NCBI RefSeq assembly: GCF_006539945.1
Contig: NZ_BJNZ01000034.1
Location: 1-52,319, forward strand
DNA from: Cellulosimicrobium cellulans
GTDB taxonomy: Bacteria > Actinomycetota > Actinomycetes > Actinomycetales > Cellulomonadaceae
Direction of reading: 5' to 3'
Length of the DNA: 52,319 nucleotides
In this document: piece after piece, positions 1 to 7,831 of the stretch
Position numbering within the stretch: position 1 is the first letter of the stretch
How the letters are laid out: each line of letters begins with the position of its first letter
Program-made: the position numbers and the translations under genes
Notes under the pieces: model-generated
Told to the model about the DNA's origin: nothing
Seen by the model: the letters and a program-made list of their open reading frames with translations, nothing else
Database searches by the model: none

Positions 1-27
1 GCGTGCGGACCAGGGCGAGACGACGCC

Positions 28-126
28 GGGCGGGGTGGGTGGTGGTGCCGCGTCGTGGCGGGCCTGGCGGGAGCCGCGAGGAACGAGCGGCGGATGGTAG
101 ACGCGGCACCACCACCCACCCCGCCC
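28..126. repeat. 27-bp perfect inverted repeat at window start
   Basis: Arms 28-54 and 100-126 are exact reverse complements (27 bp) around a 45-bp spacer. The right arm overlaps the conserved tail of the adjacent 21-bp-repeat element (GGGGTGGGTGGTGGTGC read on the minus strand). It could be a bidirectional terminator or an end of that element. No gene is evident in 1-364: the stretch holds this inverted repeat, the repeat array and the terminator of the DUF1080 gene. Confidence 0.75.
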
Positions 127-275
127 ACCCAAGGTGACCAGATCGCCGTCGGGCAACGTGACCACGGCTCTACCTCGGCCGACCATGGCTCTACCTCGGC
201 CGACCATGGCTCTACCTCGGCAGACCAGGGCTCTACCTCGGCAGACCAGGGCTCTATCTCGGCGGACCAGGGCTA
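106..275 (-). repeat. 21-bp tandem repeat element, copy 1
   Basis: Five full 21-bp units and one decayed unit lie at 160-275. Read on the minus strand each unit starts GAGGTAGAGCC and continues TGGTC. They are followed by a 54-bp unique tail (106-159). That tail matches 45237-45290 with only three mismatches by eye, in opposite orientation, so this is a dispersed element and not a local slippage tract. It lies just past the terminator of the DUF1080 gene. The 21-bp period keeps reading frames open and creates spurious repetitive peptides. Confidence 0.85.
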
Positions 276-304
276 GCGCGGCCCTGCCTCGGACGACGAC
301 GAAA

Positions 305-348
305 CCGGGGCCGCCTCGCGCACCGTGCGGCACGCGAGACGGCCCCGG
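305..348 (-). terminator. hairpin terminator of the DUF1080 gene
   Basis: Arms 305-320 and 333-348 form a 16-bp stem with one mismatch and a 12-nt loop, starting 16 nt past the stop of the minus-strand gene ending at 365. There is no U-tract, as is usual in high-GC actinobacteria. Confidence 0.7.
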
Positions 349-364
349 GTCCGGACCGGGCTGG

Positions 365-3300
365 TCAGCCGCAGGACGGCTGGCCGTGCTCCGGGGTCGC
401 GACGGTCTCCCGCTCGTCAGAGGTGTCGGACGGACGGGCGGTGACGGTCACGGATCCGGCCGTCGGGTCCTCGACCCCCCGGACGGCGAACGACTGGTAG
501 GCGTTCTTGCCGGGGGCGACGTCGGTGAACGTCTTGGACCCGAACGGCGTGTCGAGGACGACGTCCAGCGGGACGGTGTCGTCGTTGAGCGCGCGCACGG
601 TGACGTACGGCGTGCCCGCGAGGCACCGGACCTCGGCGGTCGCGGTGATCGCGACCTCCTCCTGGCCGGGCTCCTCCACGCTGGGGAGGCGCTCGATCCA
701 GATGTTGCGGAACCGGGGGTTGAGGCCCGGGTCGCCGTGGTCCTGGAGCTTGATGTACCCCGACGTGGGTCCCTCCGCCCGGCCGTTGCCGGTCTTGCCG
801 GTGACCGCGACGTCGTCGTGCACGACCTGCCCGTTCCACACGAGCGTGAGACGCGCGTCCTCGGTCTTCTTGCCGTCGGGGCCGAAGCGCGCACCCCGGA
901 ACGTGATGTCGTACGTCTGCCACGTGCCCATCGGGGTCGCCGCGTTCACGTCGGGAGCCCTCTGCAGGTAGATCGCCCCGGCGTGGTCGTTCCTGGGCGG
1001 GTCGATGCCGAAGGACTCGAGCACCTGGACCTCGTAGCGCTCCTGGATGTAGACGCCGCTGTTGCCGCGGGCCTGACCGGTCTGGGAGGGGGCGTGCTCG
1101 GGCTGGTACCACTCGACGTGCATCTGGAAGTCGTCGAACTTCTCCTTGGTGCGGATGTCGCCGCCGAAGGACTCCATGGACCCGTCCGCGACCGGCCACG
1201 TCGCGGGACCGCCGCCGTTGACCGCAGCCCACGCGTCGAGGTCGTCGCCGTCGAACAGGGTGGTGCGCTCGCTCGGCGTGACGGTGAGGCTGTCCAGGTT
1301 GACGTGACCGATGTCGTCGTCGTCGTGCCGGATCGTGATCGTGTTGGCGCCCTCGCGCAGCGGCACGGTCTCGACCTGCGTGGCCCAGGTGGACCAGGCC
1401 ACCGTGCTCTCGAACCAGACCTGCTTGAGCTTCTCGCCGTTGACGTAGAGGCTCAGGTTCCTCGGCAGTGCCGTGGGGTCGATGTTCTGGCCGTTGGCGT
1501 AGCGGATCGCGAGGTCGTGCGGTCCCGCCTCCTCGGTGCGGACGGCGAACGTCGTCTGCGCGCCCGGCTCCCAGTTGCGGTCCACGAACCCGGAGCCCGA
1601 GTAGCCGGCGTGGTTGCTGTTCCACCCGGCGCCGCCGGTGATGTCTGCCGCCTCGGCCTCGTAGACCGGCGGTGCGACGGATCCGTCGGGCAGCCGGGTC
1701 AGCGTGTACCAGGCCTCCGTGCTCCACAGCTCGTTGCCGCTCTCCGACGCGAACGGGCGCGGGGAGTGGACGTTCACGACGCGACCGGCCTTCAGCCCGT
1801 CGATCTGCAGCGTCACCGTCTTCCGGTCGTCGGAGACGGTCGCGGCCGTGACCTCGAGGTCCTCCTCGTCGACCTTGGGGCCGCCGTACTGCGGGGTCGC
1901 GACGTAGCGCCACTGCGCGGCCGTGTACTTGGACGCGAGGTCCTGCGCCGTCTCCTCGGACAGCGGCTGCGTGTACTCGATCTCGAACCCGCCCTCGACG
2001 GCGCGCATCTCGAGCATGTCGAACGCGTTGTTGTCGTCGTACGTGAGCTTCTGCAGGCCGTAGGAGAGCTTGCCCGCCTGGCCCCAGTTGCCCGACCAGC
2101 CGATGCCGCCGACGTAGATCGCGCCGTCGGGGCCGACGCTCGTGCGGCTGACACCGGATTCCAGGCCCTGCGTCATGCGGAAGACGGCGCCCTGCTCCTG
2201 GCCCGCGACGTCCTCGAGGTAGGCGCGCTGGAGGCCGCCGTAGGTCACGTCGCCGATCGCCATCTGCCCGGCGAACACGCCCTCGGTGAGCACGACCGGG
2301 TTGCTCGGCGAGTTGGAGATCTCGCTGTGCGGCATCCACAGGACGGGCTCGGTGACGGGCTGGTCGTCGTACGGGCCGTCGGGGTTCGTGAAGTGGTTGT
2401 AGAACGCCCCCTCCTCGACGCGCACCAGCTTCGAGGTCGGGATGCGGACGCCCTGGTTGTCGGTGACGTACATGCCGCCGTCGACGCCCCAGCCGAGACC
2501 GTTGGGCGTGCGCAGGCCGCCCGCGACGTACTCGACCTCGCCGGTGTCCTTGCTGATCTTCATGACCGAGCCGCGGTTCTCCGCGAGCTGCGGGTCGAGC
2601 GAGTTGCCGCCGGGGATCATCGCGATGCCGGTCGTGACGTAGAAGTACCCGTCCTCGTAGAGCAGGCCGAACGCGAACTCGTGGTAGTTCTCGCCGAACG
2701 GCCAGGTCGCGAACGTGTCGTACTCGTCGGCGACCTCGTCGCCGTCGGTGTCGACGAGCGCGGTGAGGCCGTCCTTCTCGGAGACGTAGATCGTGCCGTC
2801 GACGTACTTGAGGCCCATCGGCTCCGTCAGGCCCTCCGCGACCTTCGTGTAGGTCACGTCGTCGGCGCCCGTGTCTCCCTGGACGTGGTCGATCAGGTAG
2901 ACCTCGCCGCGCTGCGTGAGCCGGTCGCCGCCCCACGTGGAGATGGCCAGACGGCCGTCGGGCAGCCAGTCCATGCCCGTCACCTGGGGCTGGAATCCCT
3001 CGGGGCGCAGGTCGGTGAGCGTGTAGTCGGGGTGCACCTCGGTGAGCGGCAGGCCGTCGCCGGGGGCCTCGGTGACGCCCTCGCACTCCTTGCGGCCGGG
3101 CGACGTGACGCGTGTGACGTCGGCGTCGGTGCTCAGCACGGAGTTCGGCACGACGACGTAGCCCGACGCGCCCGGCGGGCGCCACTCGAGCTTGAGCCGC
3201 TGGTCGAACTCGCCGTCGAAGTGGTCGATGCGCAGTGCGCGGTAGCCCGCCTCGAGGTCGATCGACCCCTCCTTGGCCGTGGCGCCGTGGCGGCCCGGGT

Positions 3301-3754
3301 GGTCGACCACGAGCTCGTCGTCCAGCAGCAGCCGCGCGCCGTCGTCGTTCGTGATCCGGAAGTCGTACGTGCCGGCCTCGGGGACGTTCAGGTACCCCGT
3401 CACCTCGGTGACGAACTTGTCCGTGAGGCCGAAGTCGGCCGCCGTGGTCCAGTCGATGGTCGGCATGATCTTGTCGACGTTGGGCGTCTGCCCGGGCTTG
3501 AGCGTGCAGTAGTCGTCGAGGATGACCTGGACGTCGAAGACGCGCAGCGTCACGCCGGGCTCCTGCGGGCGGATGTCCGCCTGGGTCGCCGCGGGTGCGG
3601 CGGCCGGCGCCGCGGTCGGGACGGCGGCCTGGGCCGTGAGGACGCCGGACGGCACGGCCAGGGCGGCGAGCGCGGCGACGACGGCACGCCGTCTTCTGCG
3701 TCGGTGCCGGGGCGTGACGTGCGTGGGTGGTGCGTCGGTCGAGGGGTGTTCCAT
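365..3754 (-). CDS. secreted PA14/beta-propeller/CBM6/DUF1080 glycoside-active protein
   Basis: A 1129-residue exported protein. Start 3754 was chosen over upstream in-frame codons because GGAGAGG precedes it and a signal peptide follows: an Arg-rich stretch, hydrophobic core and AQA cleavage site near residue 43. Order of domains: PA14 (about 66-205, often carbohydrate-binding); sorbosone-dehydrogenase-like beta-propeller (about 230-610); CBM6-like sandwich (695-828); DUF1080/3-keto-disaccharide hydrolase domain (829-1025, starts TLFDGDDLDAW, contains GNSGVYIQ); and a C-terminal module with a Cys pair (1026-1129). No CxxCH haem site is present, unlike many propeller relatives in Planctomycetes and Bacteroidetes. 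DUF1080 members are known to cleave 3-keto-glycosides, so I infer extracellular hydrolysis of an oxidised plant glycoside. It has its own promoter with the regulon's GGCAAC boxes. Domain order is clear; the substrate is unknown. Confidence 0.85.
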   Translation of the reverse strand: MEHPSTDAPPTHVTPRHRRRRRRAVVAALAALAVPSGVLTAQAAVPTAAPAAAPAATQADIRPQEPGVTLRVFDVQVILDDYCTLKPGQTPNVDKIMPTIDWTTAADFGLTDKFVTEVTGYLNVPEAGTYDFRITNDDGARLLLDDELVVDHPGRHGATAKEGSIDLEAGYRALRIDHFDGEFDQRLKLEWRPPGASGYVVVPNSVLSTDADVTRVTSPGRKECEGVTEAPGDGLPLTEVHPDYTLTDLRPEGFQPQVTGMDWLPDGRLAISTWGGDRLTQRGEVYLIDHVQGDTGADDVTYTKVAEGLTEPMGLKYVDGTIYVSEKDGLTALVDTDGDEVADEYDTFATWPFGENYHEFAFGLLYEDGYFYVTTGIAMIPGGNSLDPQLAENRGSVMKISKDTGEVEYVAGGLRTPNGLGWGVDGGMYVTDNQGVRIPTSKLVRVEEGAFYNHFTNPDGPYDDQPVTEPVLWMPHSEISNSPSNPVVLTEGVFAGQMAIGDVTYGGLQRAYLEDVAGQEQGAVFRMTQGLESGVSRTSVGPDGAIYVGGIGWSGNWGQAGKLSYGLQKLTYDDNNAFDMLEMRAVEGGFEIEYTQPLSEETAQDLASKYTAAQWRYVATPQYGGPKVDEEDLEVTAATVSDDRKTVTLQIDGLKAGRVVNVHSPRPFASESGNELWSTEAWYTLTRLPDGSVAPPVYEAEAADITGGAGWNSNHAGYSGSGFVDRNWEPGAQTTFAVRTEEAGPHDLAIRYANGQNIDPTALPRNLSLYVNGEKLKQVWFESTVAWSTWATQVETVPLREGANTITIRHDDDDIGHVNLDSLTVTPSERTTLFDGDDLDAWAAVNGGGPATWPVADGSMESFGGDIRTKEKFDDFQMHVEWYQPEHAPSQTGQARGNSGVYIQERYEVQVLESFGIDPPRNDHAGAIYLQRAPDVNAATPMGTWQTYDITFRGARFGPDGKKTEDARLTLVWNGQVVHDDVAVTGKTGNGRAEGPTSGYIKLQDHGDPGLNPRFRNIWIERLPSVEEPGQEEVAITATAEVRCLAGTPYVTVRALNDDTVPLDVVLDTPFGSKTFTDVAPGKNAYQSFAVRGVEDPTAGSVTVTARPSDTSDERETVATPEHGQPSCG

Positions 3755-3824
3755 CAGCCTGCCTCTCCGTCGAGGACCGTGCGTCGGACTGCGCACAGGG
3801 CGCGCATCGGTGCGCTGTGCCGTC

Positions 3825-3875
3825 ACTATCCGGGGGCGCGCGCGGTCCGGGCAACGAGTTGCCACTTGTTGCCCC
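3825..3875 (-). promoter_or_regulatory. promoter and operator of the DUF1080 gene
   Basis: On the minus strand, -35 TTGCCC (3854-3849), an 18-nt spacer and -10 GATAGT (3830-3825). A 27-bp operator (3849-3875) covers the -35. It contains GGCAACTCGTTGCC, a palindrome, plus one more GGCAAC half-site 10 bp upstream. It matches 24 of 27 positions of the box at 5733-5759. Confidence 0.65.
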
Positions 3876-3908
3876 TGGCCCGCCGGCGGCTGTGCCCGCG
3901 GGGTGCGG

Positions 3909-4913
3909 TCAGGCCGGGCGGCCGGTGGAGCCGCGCTCGACGAGCTTCGCCGGGAGCAGCGTCGGCCCGGCGGCGGGGGCGGGCGCCGTGCGGAGCTGGG
4001 CCAGGAGCCGCTGGACCGCGAACGACCCGAAGTGGCGCAGCGGCGCGGCGACGGTCGTGAGCGGCGGGGTGCAGAAGTCCGAGCCGAAGATGTTGTCGAA
4101 CCCGACGATGCTCAGGTCGCGCGGCACCTCGACCCCGAGCCGACGCAGGCCGCGCATCGCACCGATCGCGATGAGGTCGTTGTACGCGACGGCCGCCGTG
4201 GCGGGGTGCTTGACGAGGGACTTGGCCGCGGAGAGCCCGCCGGCGAGCGTCGGCGCGAACGGGCCGATCCGCCGCGCCTGGACCTCGGTCTCGCGCGTCG
4301 CCTCCCGGAACGCGCGCCAGCGCATCCCGTCGGCCCACGACGCCTCGGGCCCTGCGACGTAGGCGAGGCTCGTGTGCCCGAGCCCGGACAGGTGCTCGAC
4401 GGCGCTGCGCATGCCCTGCGCGTTGTCCGTCAGGACGCTCGGCACGTCGGTCATGTGCCGGTTCATGACGACGGTGGGTCGCTGCTTCGCCGCGACCCGG
4501 ATCGAGGAGTCCGAGAGCCGGGACGTCGCGAGGATCAGGCCCTCCACGAGGGGCAGCGTCCGGTCGAGCGCGCGGCGCTCCGCCTCGTCGGACTCGTGGG
4601 CGTCGACCATGAGCAGCGTGTACCCGGCGTCGCGGGCCGTCTTCTCCGCGCCGCGGATGATCTCGAAGAAGAACGGGTTGGTCACGTCGGCCACGACGAT
4701 CGCGAGCAGCGACGTCCGGCCCGTCGGCAGGCCCCGCGCCAGCGGGTTCGTGCGGTAGCCGAGCTCGTTGGCGACCTGGCGGATGCGCTCCGCGGTCTGC
4801 GCGTTGACGCGACCGGGACGCGAGAACGTCCGGGACACGGTCGAGGGCGCGACGCCGGCCGCCTGGGCGACGTCGTAGATCGTCGGGCTGGCACCATTGC
4901 CGGCTGAGGTCAT
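3909..4913 (-). CDS. LacI-family transcriptional regulator
   Basis: 334 residues. The N-terminal LacI helix-turn-helix (TIYDVAQAAGVAPSTVSRTF) is followed by the hinge region (ANELGYRTNPLARGL) and a periplasmic-binding-protein-like effector domain with the usual GFDNIFGSDFCTPPLTTV segment. Start 4913 is set by the HTH position. It has no Shine-Dalgarno and sits about 2 nt past the predicted transcription start, so translation is probably leaderless. It lies between the DUF1080 gene (same strand) and the transporter operon (opposite strand). Matching GGCAAC/GACAAC boxes overlap the -35 of its own promoter and of the neighbouring promoters, so it is the likely regulator of the whole locus including itself. 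The effector is unknown. Confidence 0.92.
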   Translation of the reverse strand: MTSAGNGASPTIYDVAQAAGVAPSTVSRTFSRPGRVNAQTAERIRQVANELGYRTNPLARGLPTGRTSLLAIVVADVTNPFFFEIIRGAEKTARDAGYTLLMVDAHESDEAERRALDRTLPLVEGLILATSRLSDSSIRVAAKQRPTVVMNRHMTDVPSVLTDNAQGMRSAVEHLSGLGHTSLAYVAGPEASWADGMRWRAFREATRETEVQARRIGPFAPTLAGGLSAAKSLVKHPATAAVAYNDLIAIGAMRGLRRLGVEVPRDLSIVGFDNIFGSDFCTPPLTTVAAPLRHFGSFAVQRLLAQLRTAPAPAAGPTLLPAKLVERGSTGRPA

Positions 4914-4921
4914 GCGGTCGG

Positions 4922-4961
4922 ACTGTAACGGCCCTGACAACGGTGGACAACAACCGGTTGT
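4922..4961 (-). promoter_or_regulatory. leaderless promoter and operator of the lacI-type gene
   Basis: On the minus strand, -35 TTGTCC (4950-4945), 17-nt spacer, -10 TACAGT (4927-4922). Transcription would start near 4915, almost at the ATG (4913). The palindrome ACAACCGGTTGT (4950-4961) abuts the -35, consistent with autoregulation. Confidence 0.6.
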
Positions 4962-5048
4962 CGCCCTCGTGTCGCGGTCGTGCCGCGTGACCAGCCGGTA
5001 CGCGCGCTGTGCCGGCCTCGTGCCCGCCCTGCCCGGGGCGCGTCCCGT

Positions 5049-5107
5049 GGCAACCCCACGGCAACCGACGGCAACTCCTTGACGGGCCCCGACGGGCATC
5101 CTCCAAT
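5049..5107 (+). promoter_or_regulatory. promoter with three helically phased GGCAAC boxes
   Basis: GGCAAC occurs at 5049, 5060 and 5070, i.e. 11 and 10 bp apart, about one DNA turn. The last box runs into -35 TTGACG (5079-5084), followed by a 17-nt spacer and -10 TCCAAT (5102-5107). The layout matches the other promoters of the locus and would drive the small gene at 5218. Confidence 0.5.
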
Positions 5108-5217
5108 GGCTCCGTGATCTCGCGTGCGAACGCGTCCCTGCGCCCGACGGCGGCACGTCGGCGGCCTGGACCCCGACCCTCCGGTGCCGTCGCGGTCGTG
5201 CCCGGCGGGCGGCGCGG

Positions 5218-5505
5218 ATGAGCCGCACCGACCAGGCGCCGCCGGTCGACCTCGCCGTCGACCGGGCCCGCGACGGCGAGGCCGCCGTCCAGGTCGAGGC
5301 GGCCGAGAGCGAGCTGCGCCGGCTCGGCCTGGAGGACCTGCGGGTCCACCACCACGGTGACCTCGCCCGGGTCGAGGCACCCCAGGCCGAGCTGCCCGTC
5401 GTGGCGAGCGAGCCGCTGCGCGGCGAGGTCCTGCGGGCCGTCCGGTCGGCGGGCTTCCGGCTCGTCGCGCTCGACCTCGGCACCCCGGCCGATCCCGGCA
5501 CCTGA
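5218..5505 (+). CDS. LarE C-terminal-domain-like protein, probable gene remnant
   Basis: 95 residues. The segment QVEAAESELRRLGLEDLRVH followed by HGDLARVE and, near the end, AGFRLVALDL matches the C-terminal end of LarE, the ATP-dependent sacrificial sulfur transferase that builds the nickel-pincer cofactor. The N-terminal PP-loop domain (SGGxDS) and the cysteine-bearing middle are absent. In-frame upstream codons back to a stop at 5080 show no LarE-like sequence. It is either a decayed relic or a free-standing domain. The promoter upstream carries the same boxes as the rest of the locus, which argues it is still expressed. The Shine-Dalgarno is weak and the first usable start is 5218. Confidence 0.55.
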   Translation: MSRTDQAPPVDLAVDRARDGEAAVQVEAAESELRRLGLEDLRVHHHGDLARVEAPQAELPVVASEPLRGEVLRAVRSAGFRLVALDLGTPADPGT

Positions 5506-5626
5506 CGCGCCGGCGCACCCTTCGGGTGCCGTGCCCGGACCGCCACCCCCGCCGGCAGCCGTCGACGGTCCGTCGCCGAGACGTCACCGAACCGTCGCCG
5601 GGCGTCGCCCAGCGCCGCCGACCGGT

Positions 5627-5782
5627 GGCAACCCACGGCAACCGCGCCCTCCCGCGCCCGTCGCGCTCACGCACGGTCCAGCACCCGCGACCCGGTGCGC
5701 TTCGCGAACCGCCCGCTCGTCCAGCGCTGTCAGGTGCAACAAATGGCAACTCGTTGTCCATGCCATGGCCCGCACCTACTGT
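5627..5782 (+). promoter_or_regulatory. promoter and operators of the isomerase/ABC operon
   Basis: The gene-free stretch 5506-5978 holds this control region. Two GGCAAC boxes lie 10 bp apart at 5627 and 5637. A 27-bp operator (5733-5759) contains GCAACAAATGGCAACTCG. The promoter is -35 TTGTCC (5754-5759), 17-nt spacer, -10 TACTGT (5777-5782). It implies a roughly 190-nt leader before 5979. Nothing else recognisable was seen in the stretch. Confidence 0.6.
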
Positions 5783-5978
5783 CCATGCCAGGCGCACGGA
5801 GAAAGAGCTCCGTGCGCAGGACCTCGACCACCGTCCCGTACGACCCCGCGTCCTCGCCTCACCGGCCCCGCCCCGCCCCTCCGCACGAGCCCCTCCCCGG
5901 GCCGGAGGCTGCGGCCGGCGGGCTCACGGTGCCGGCCGCGTCGTCGCACCAGGGCCACCAGCAGAAGGAGTGCGCAGG

Positions 5979-6806
5979 ATGTGGACGCTCTCGGGCTTCG
6001 CGGACGAGATCTCGCCCGACGTCGAGACGCAGTGCGTCGTCGCCTCCGAGCTCGGGCTGGGTTTCGTCGAGCTGCGCAGCGCGTGGGGCACGAACGTGCT
6101 CGACCTCGACGACGACCAGCGCGAGCGGGTCGCGGGTCTCCTGCGCCGCCACGACCTCCGGGTCTCCAGCATCGGGTCTCCCGTCGGCAAGATCTTCGTC
6201 GACGACGACTTCGAGCCCCACCTCGACCGGATGCGGCACGCCGCGCGCGTCGCCCGGCAGCTCGAGGCCCCGTACGTGCGGGTGTTCTCGTTCTTCGTAC
6301 GCCCCGGGACGGACCCGGCGTCCTGGCGCGACGTCGTGCTGCACCGGATGGCGGCGCTCGCCGACGTGGCGCGCGCGGCCGGCGTCGTGCTCGTCCACGA
6401 GAACGAGAAGGACATCTACGGCGACGTCCCGGAGAGGTGCCTGGACGTGGTCGAGTCCGTCGGGTCGCCGCACCTGGCGCTCGCGTGGGACTCGGCGAAC
6501 TTCGTCCAGGTGGGCGTGCGGCCCTTCACCGACGGTTACGCGCTGCTGCGCCCGTACCTGGAGTACGTCCAGGTGAAGGACGCGCTCGCGGCGACGGGCG
6601 CCGTCGTGCCCGCGGGACGCGGCGACGGCGAGGTGCCCGAGACCGTGCGCGCCCTGCGCGACGACGGGTTCGACGGGTTCTTCTCGCTCGAGCCGCACCT
6701 GAGCGACGCCCACAGCCTCGGCGGGTTCTCGGGGCCGGAGCTGTTCACGGAGGCCTGGGAGGCCTTCACCACGATCCTCGACGCCGAGGCGGTGCCGTTC
6801 CGATGA
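5979..6806 (+). CDS. sugar phosphate isomerase/epimerase family TIM-barrel protein
   Basis: 275 residues. ATG 5979 lies 8 nt after AGAAGGAG. The sequence fits the xylose-isomerase-like AP-endonuclease-2 TIM barrel: GFVELRS near residue 30, VHENEKDIYGD in the middle (metal-ligand Glu), LAWDSANF, YVQVKDAL and a late FFSLEPHL (second metal-ligand Glu). Family members isomerise or epimerise keto- or aldo-sugars with a divalent metal, and several act on 3-keto-sugars. It is the first gene of an operon with an ABC importer and a MocA dehydrogenase and overlaps a possible upstream start of the permease. The gene next door but one on the other strand encodes a DUF1080 hydrolase, so a role in 3-keto-sugar processing is plausible, but the substrate cannot be read from sequence. 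Confidence 0.85.
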   Translation: MWTLSGFADEISPDVETQCVVASELGLGFVELRSAWGTNVLDLDDDQRERVAGLLRRHDLRVSSIGSPVGKIFVDDDFEPHLDRMRHAARVARQLEAPYVRVFSFFVRPGTDPASWRDVVLHRMAALADVARAAGVVLVHENEKDIYGDVPERCLDVVESVGSPHLALAWDSANFVQVGVRPFTDGYALLRPYLEYVQVKDALAATGAVVPAGRGDGEVPETVRALRDDGFDGFFSLEPHLSDAHSLGGFSGPELFTEAWEAFTTILDAEAVPFR

Positions 6807-6868
6807 CCGACGCGCCCGGCCCGGGCGTCCCGCCGACCACCAGGACCACGACCATGGAGGACCGCACG

Positions 6869-7762
6869 ATGACGACAGCCCAGGAAGCGCGGCCCGCCCC
6901 ACCGGCGCCGCGCCCGCCCGCCTCCGCGGCCCGGCGCTCCGGTCCGCGCAGGAGCGGCACGACGTCTCTCGGGAGCCGGGCCCTCGCGGTCGTGTCGGCC
7001 GCCTGGAGGCCCGCCCTCGTGCTCCTCGCGATCTTCGCCGTGTGGTGGTTCGTCGCGTGGCGCGAGCTCGTCCCGGCCTACCTGGTCCCGTCGCCCGGCG
7101 CCGTGTGGGACACGATGGTCGAGGACTGGGCCATGCTGGCCGAGCACACCTGGGTGACCACGATGGAGACGGTCGTCGGGTTCGTGCTCGCGTCCGTGAT
7201 CGGCGTCGCGACGGCCGTCCTGCTCGTCTACTCGCCGACGGCCGAGAAGTCGCTCTACCCGCTCATCCTCTTCGCCCAGGTGATCCCCAAGATCGCGATC
7301 GCCCCGATCCTCGTGGTCTGGTTCGGGTTCGGTGCGGCCCCCAAGATCATCCTCGCGGTGCTCATCGCGTTCTTCCCGGTCGTGGTCTCGGCCGTCGCGG
7401 GGCTGCGGTCGATCGACCCGGAGCTGCTGGAGATGTCGGCGACCATGGGCGCGTCGCGCTGGAAGACGTTCCGCAAGATCCGTTTCCCGGGGTCGTTGCC
7501 GCAGCTCATGTCCGGGCTCAAGGTCGCCGTCACGCTCGCGGTCGTGGGCGCCGTCGTCGGCGAGTTCGTCGGCGCCGACCGCGGCCTCGGGTACGTGCTG
7601 CTCCTCGCGAGCGGCAACCTCGACGCACCGCTCCTGTTCGCCGACCTCATCCTCATGTCGCTCATCGGCGTGGTGCTGTTCCTCCTGGTCGAGCTGCTCG
7701 AGCGGCTCCTCATCCCGTGGCACGCGTCGCGGCGCGGGAACCTCGTCCTCGCGTCCTCCTGA
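6869..7762 (+). CDS. ABC transporter permease, SsuC/NMT1 type
   Basis: 297 residues from ATG 6869, which has GGAGG 8 nt upstream. An in-frame ATG at 6803 overlaps the previous stop as ATGA and would add 22 residues, so both starts are possible. After a Pro/Ala-rich cytoplasmic tail come several hydrophobic spans and the EAA-type coupling loop (EMSATMGASRWKTFRKIRFP) typical of SsuC/TauC permeases. The next two genes supply the binding protein and ATPase, completing an importer of the nitrate/sulfonate/thiamine-precursor class. That class is not normally used for sugars, which makes its place in a LacI-type regulon notable. Confidence 0.9.
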   Translation: MTTAQEARPAPPAPRPPASAARRSGPRRSGTTSLGSRALAVVSAAWRPALVLLAIFAVWWFVAWRELVPAYLVPSPGAVWDTMVEDWAMLAEHTWVTTMETVVGFVLASVIGVATAVLLVYSPTAEKSLYPLILFAQVIPKIAIAPILVVWFGFGAAPKIILAVLIAFFPVVVSAVAGLRSIDPELLEMSATMGASRWKTFRKIRFPGSLPQLMSGLKVAVTLAVVGAVVGEFVGADRGLGYVLLLASGNLDAPLLFADLILMSLIGVVLFLLVELLERLLIPWHASRRGNLVLASS

Positions 7763-7831
7763 CCCGCCCTTGACCCACCCCAGAGTTCGCCGCCCCGACG
7801 ACGAGGCGGCGCGAGCAGAAGGAGTCTTCCC

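Noticed and set aside
55-276. Small ORF with a repeated GSTSADH-type heptapeptide
   Set aside because: It is the 21-bp repeat read in frame; the same period gives EVEPWSR repeats at 45115-45240. No start signal or conserved part.
365-3754. Haem-binding dehydrogenase reading of the beta-propeller
   Set aside because: No CxxCH haem motif is present, and PQQ-type ligands could not be supported from sequence.
134-4060. 1308-codon plus-strand open frame and a similar 1145-codon minus-strand frame
   Set aside because: Arg/Gly/Val-rich composition and full overlap with the DUF1080 gene, whose domains and GC3 pattern are clear. They are high-GC shadow frames, as are many others across the window.
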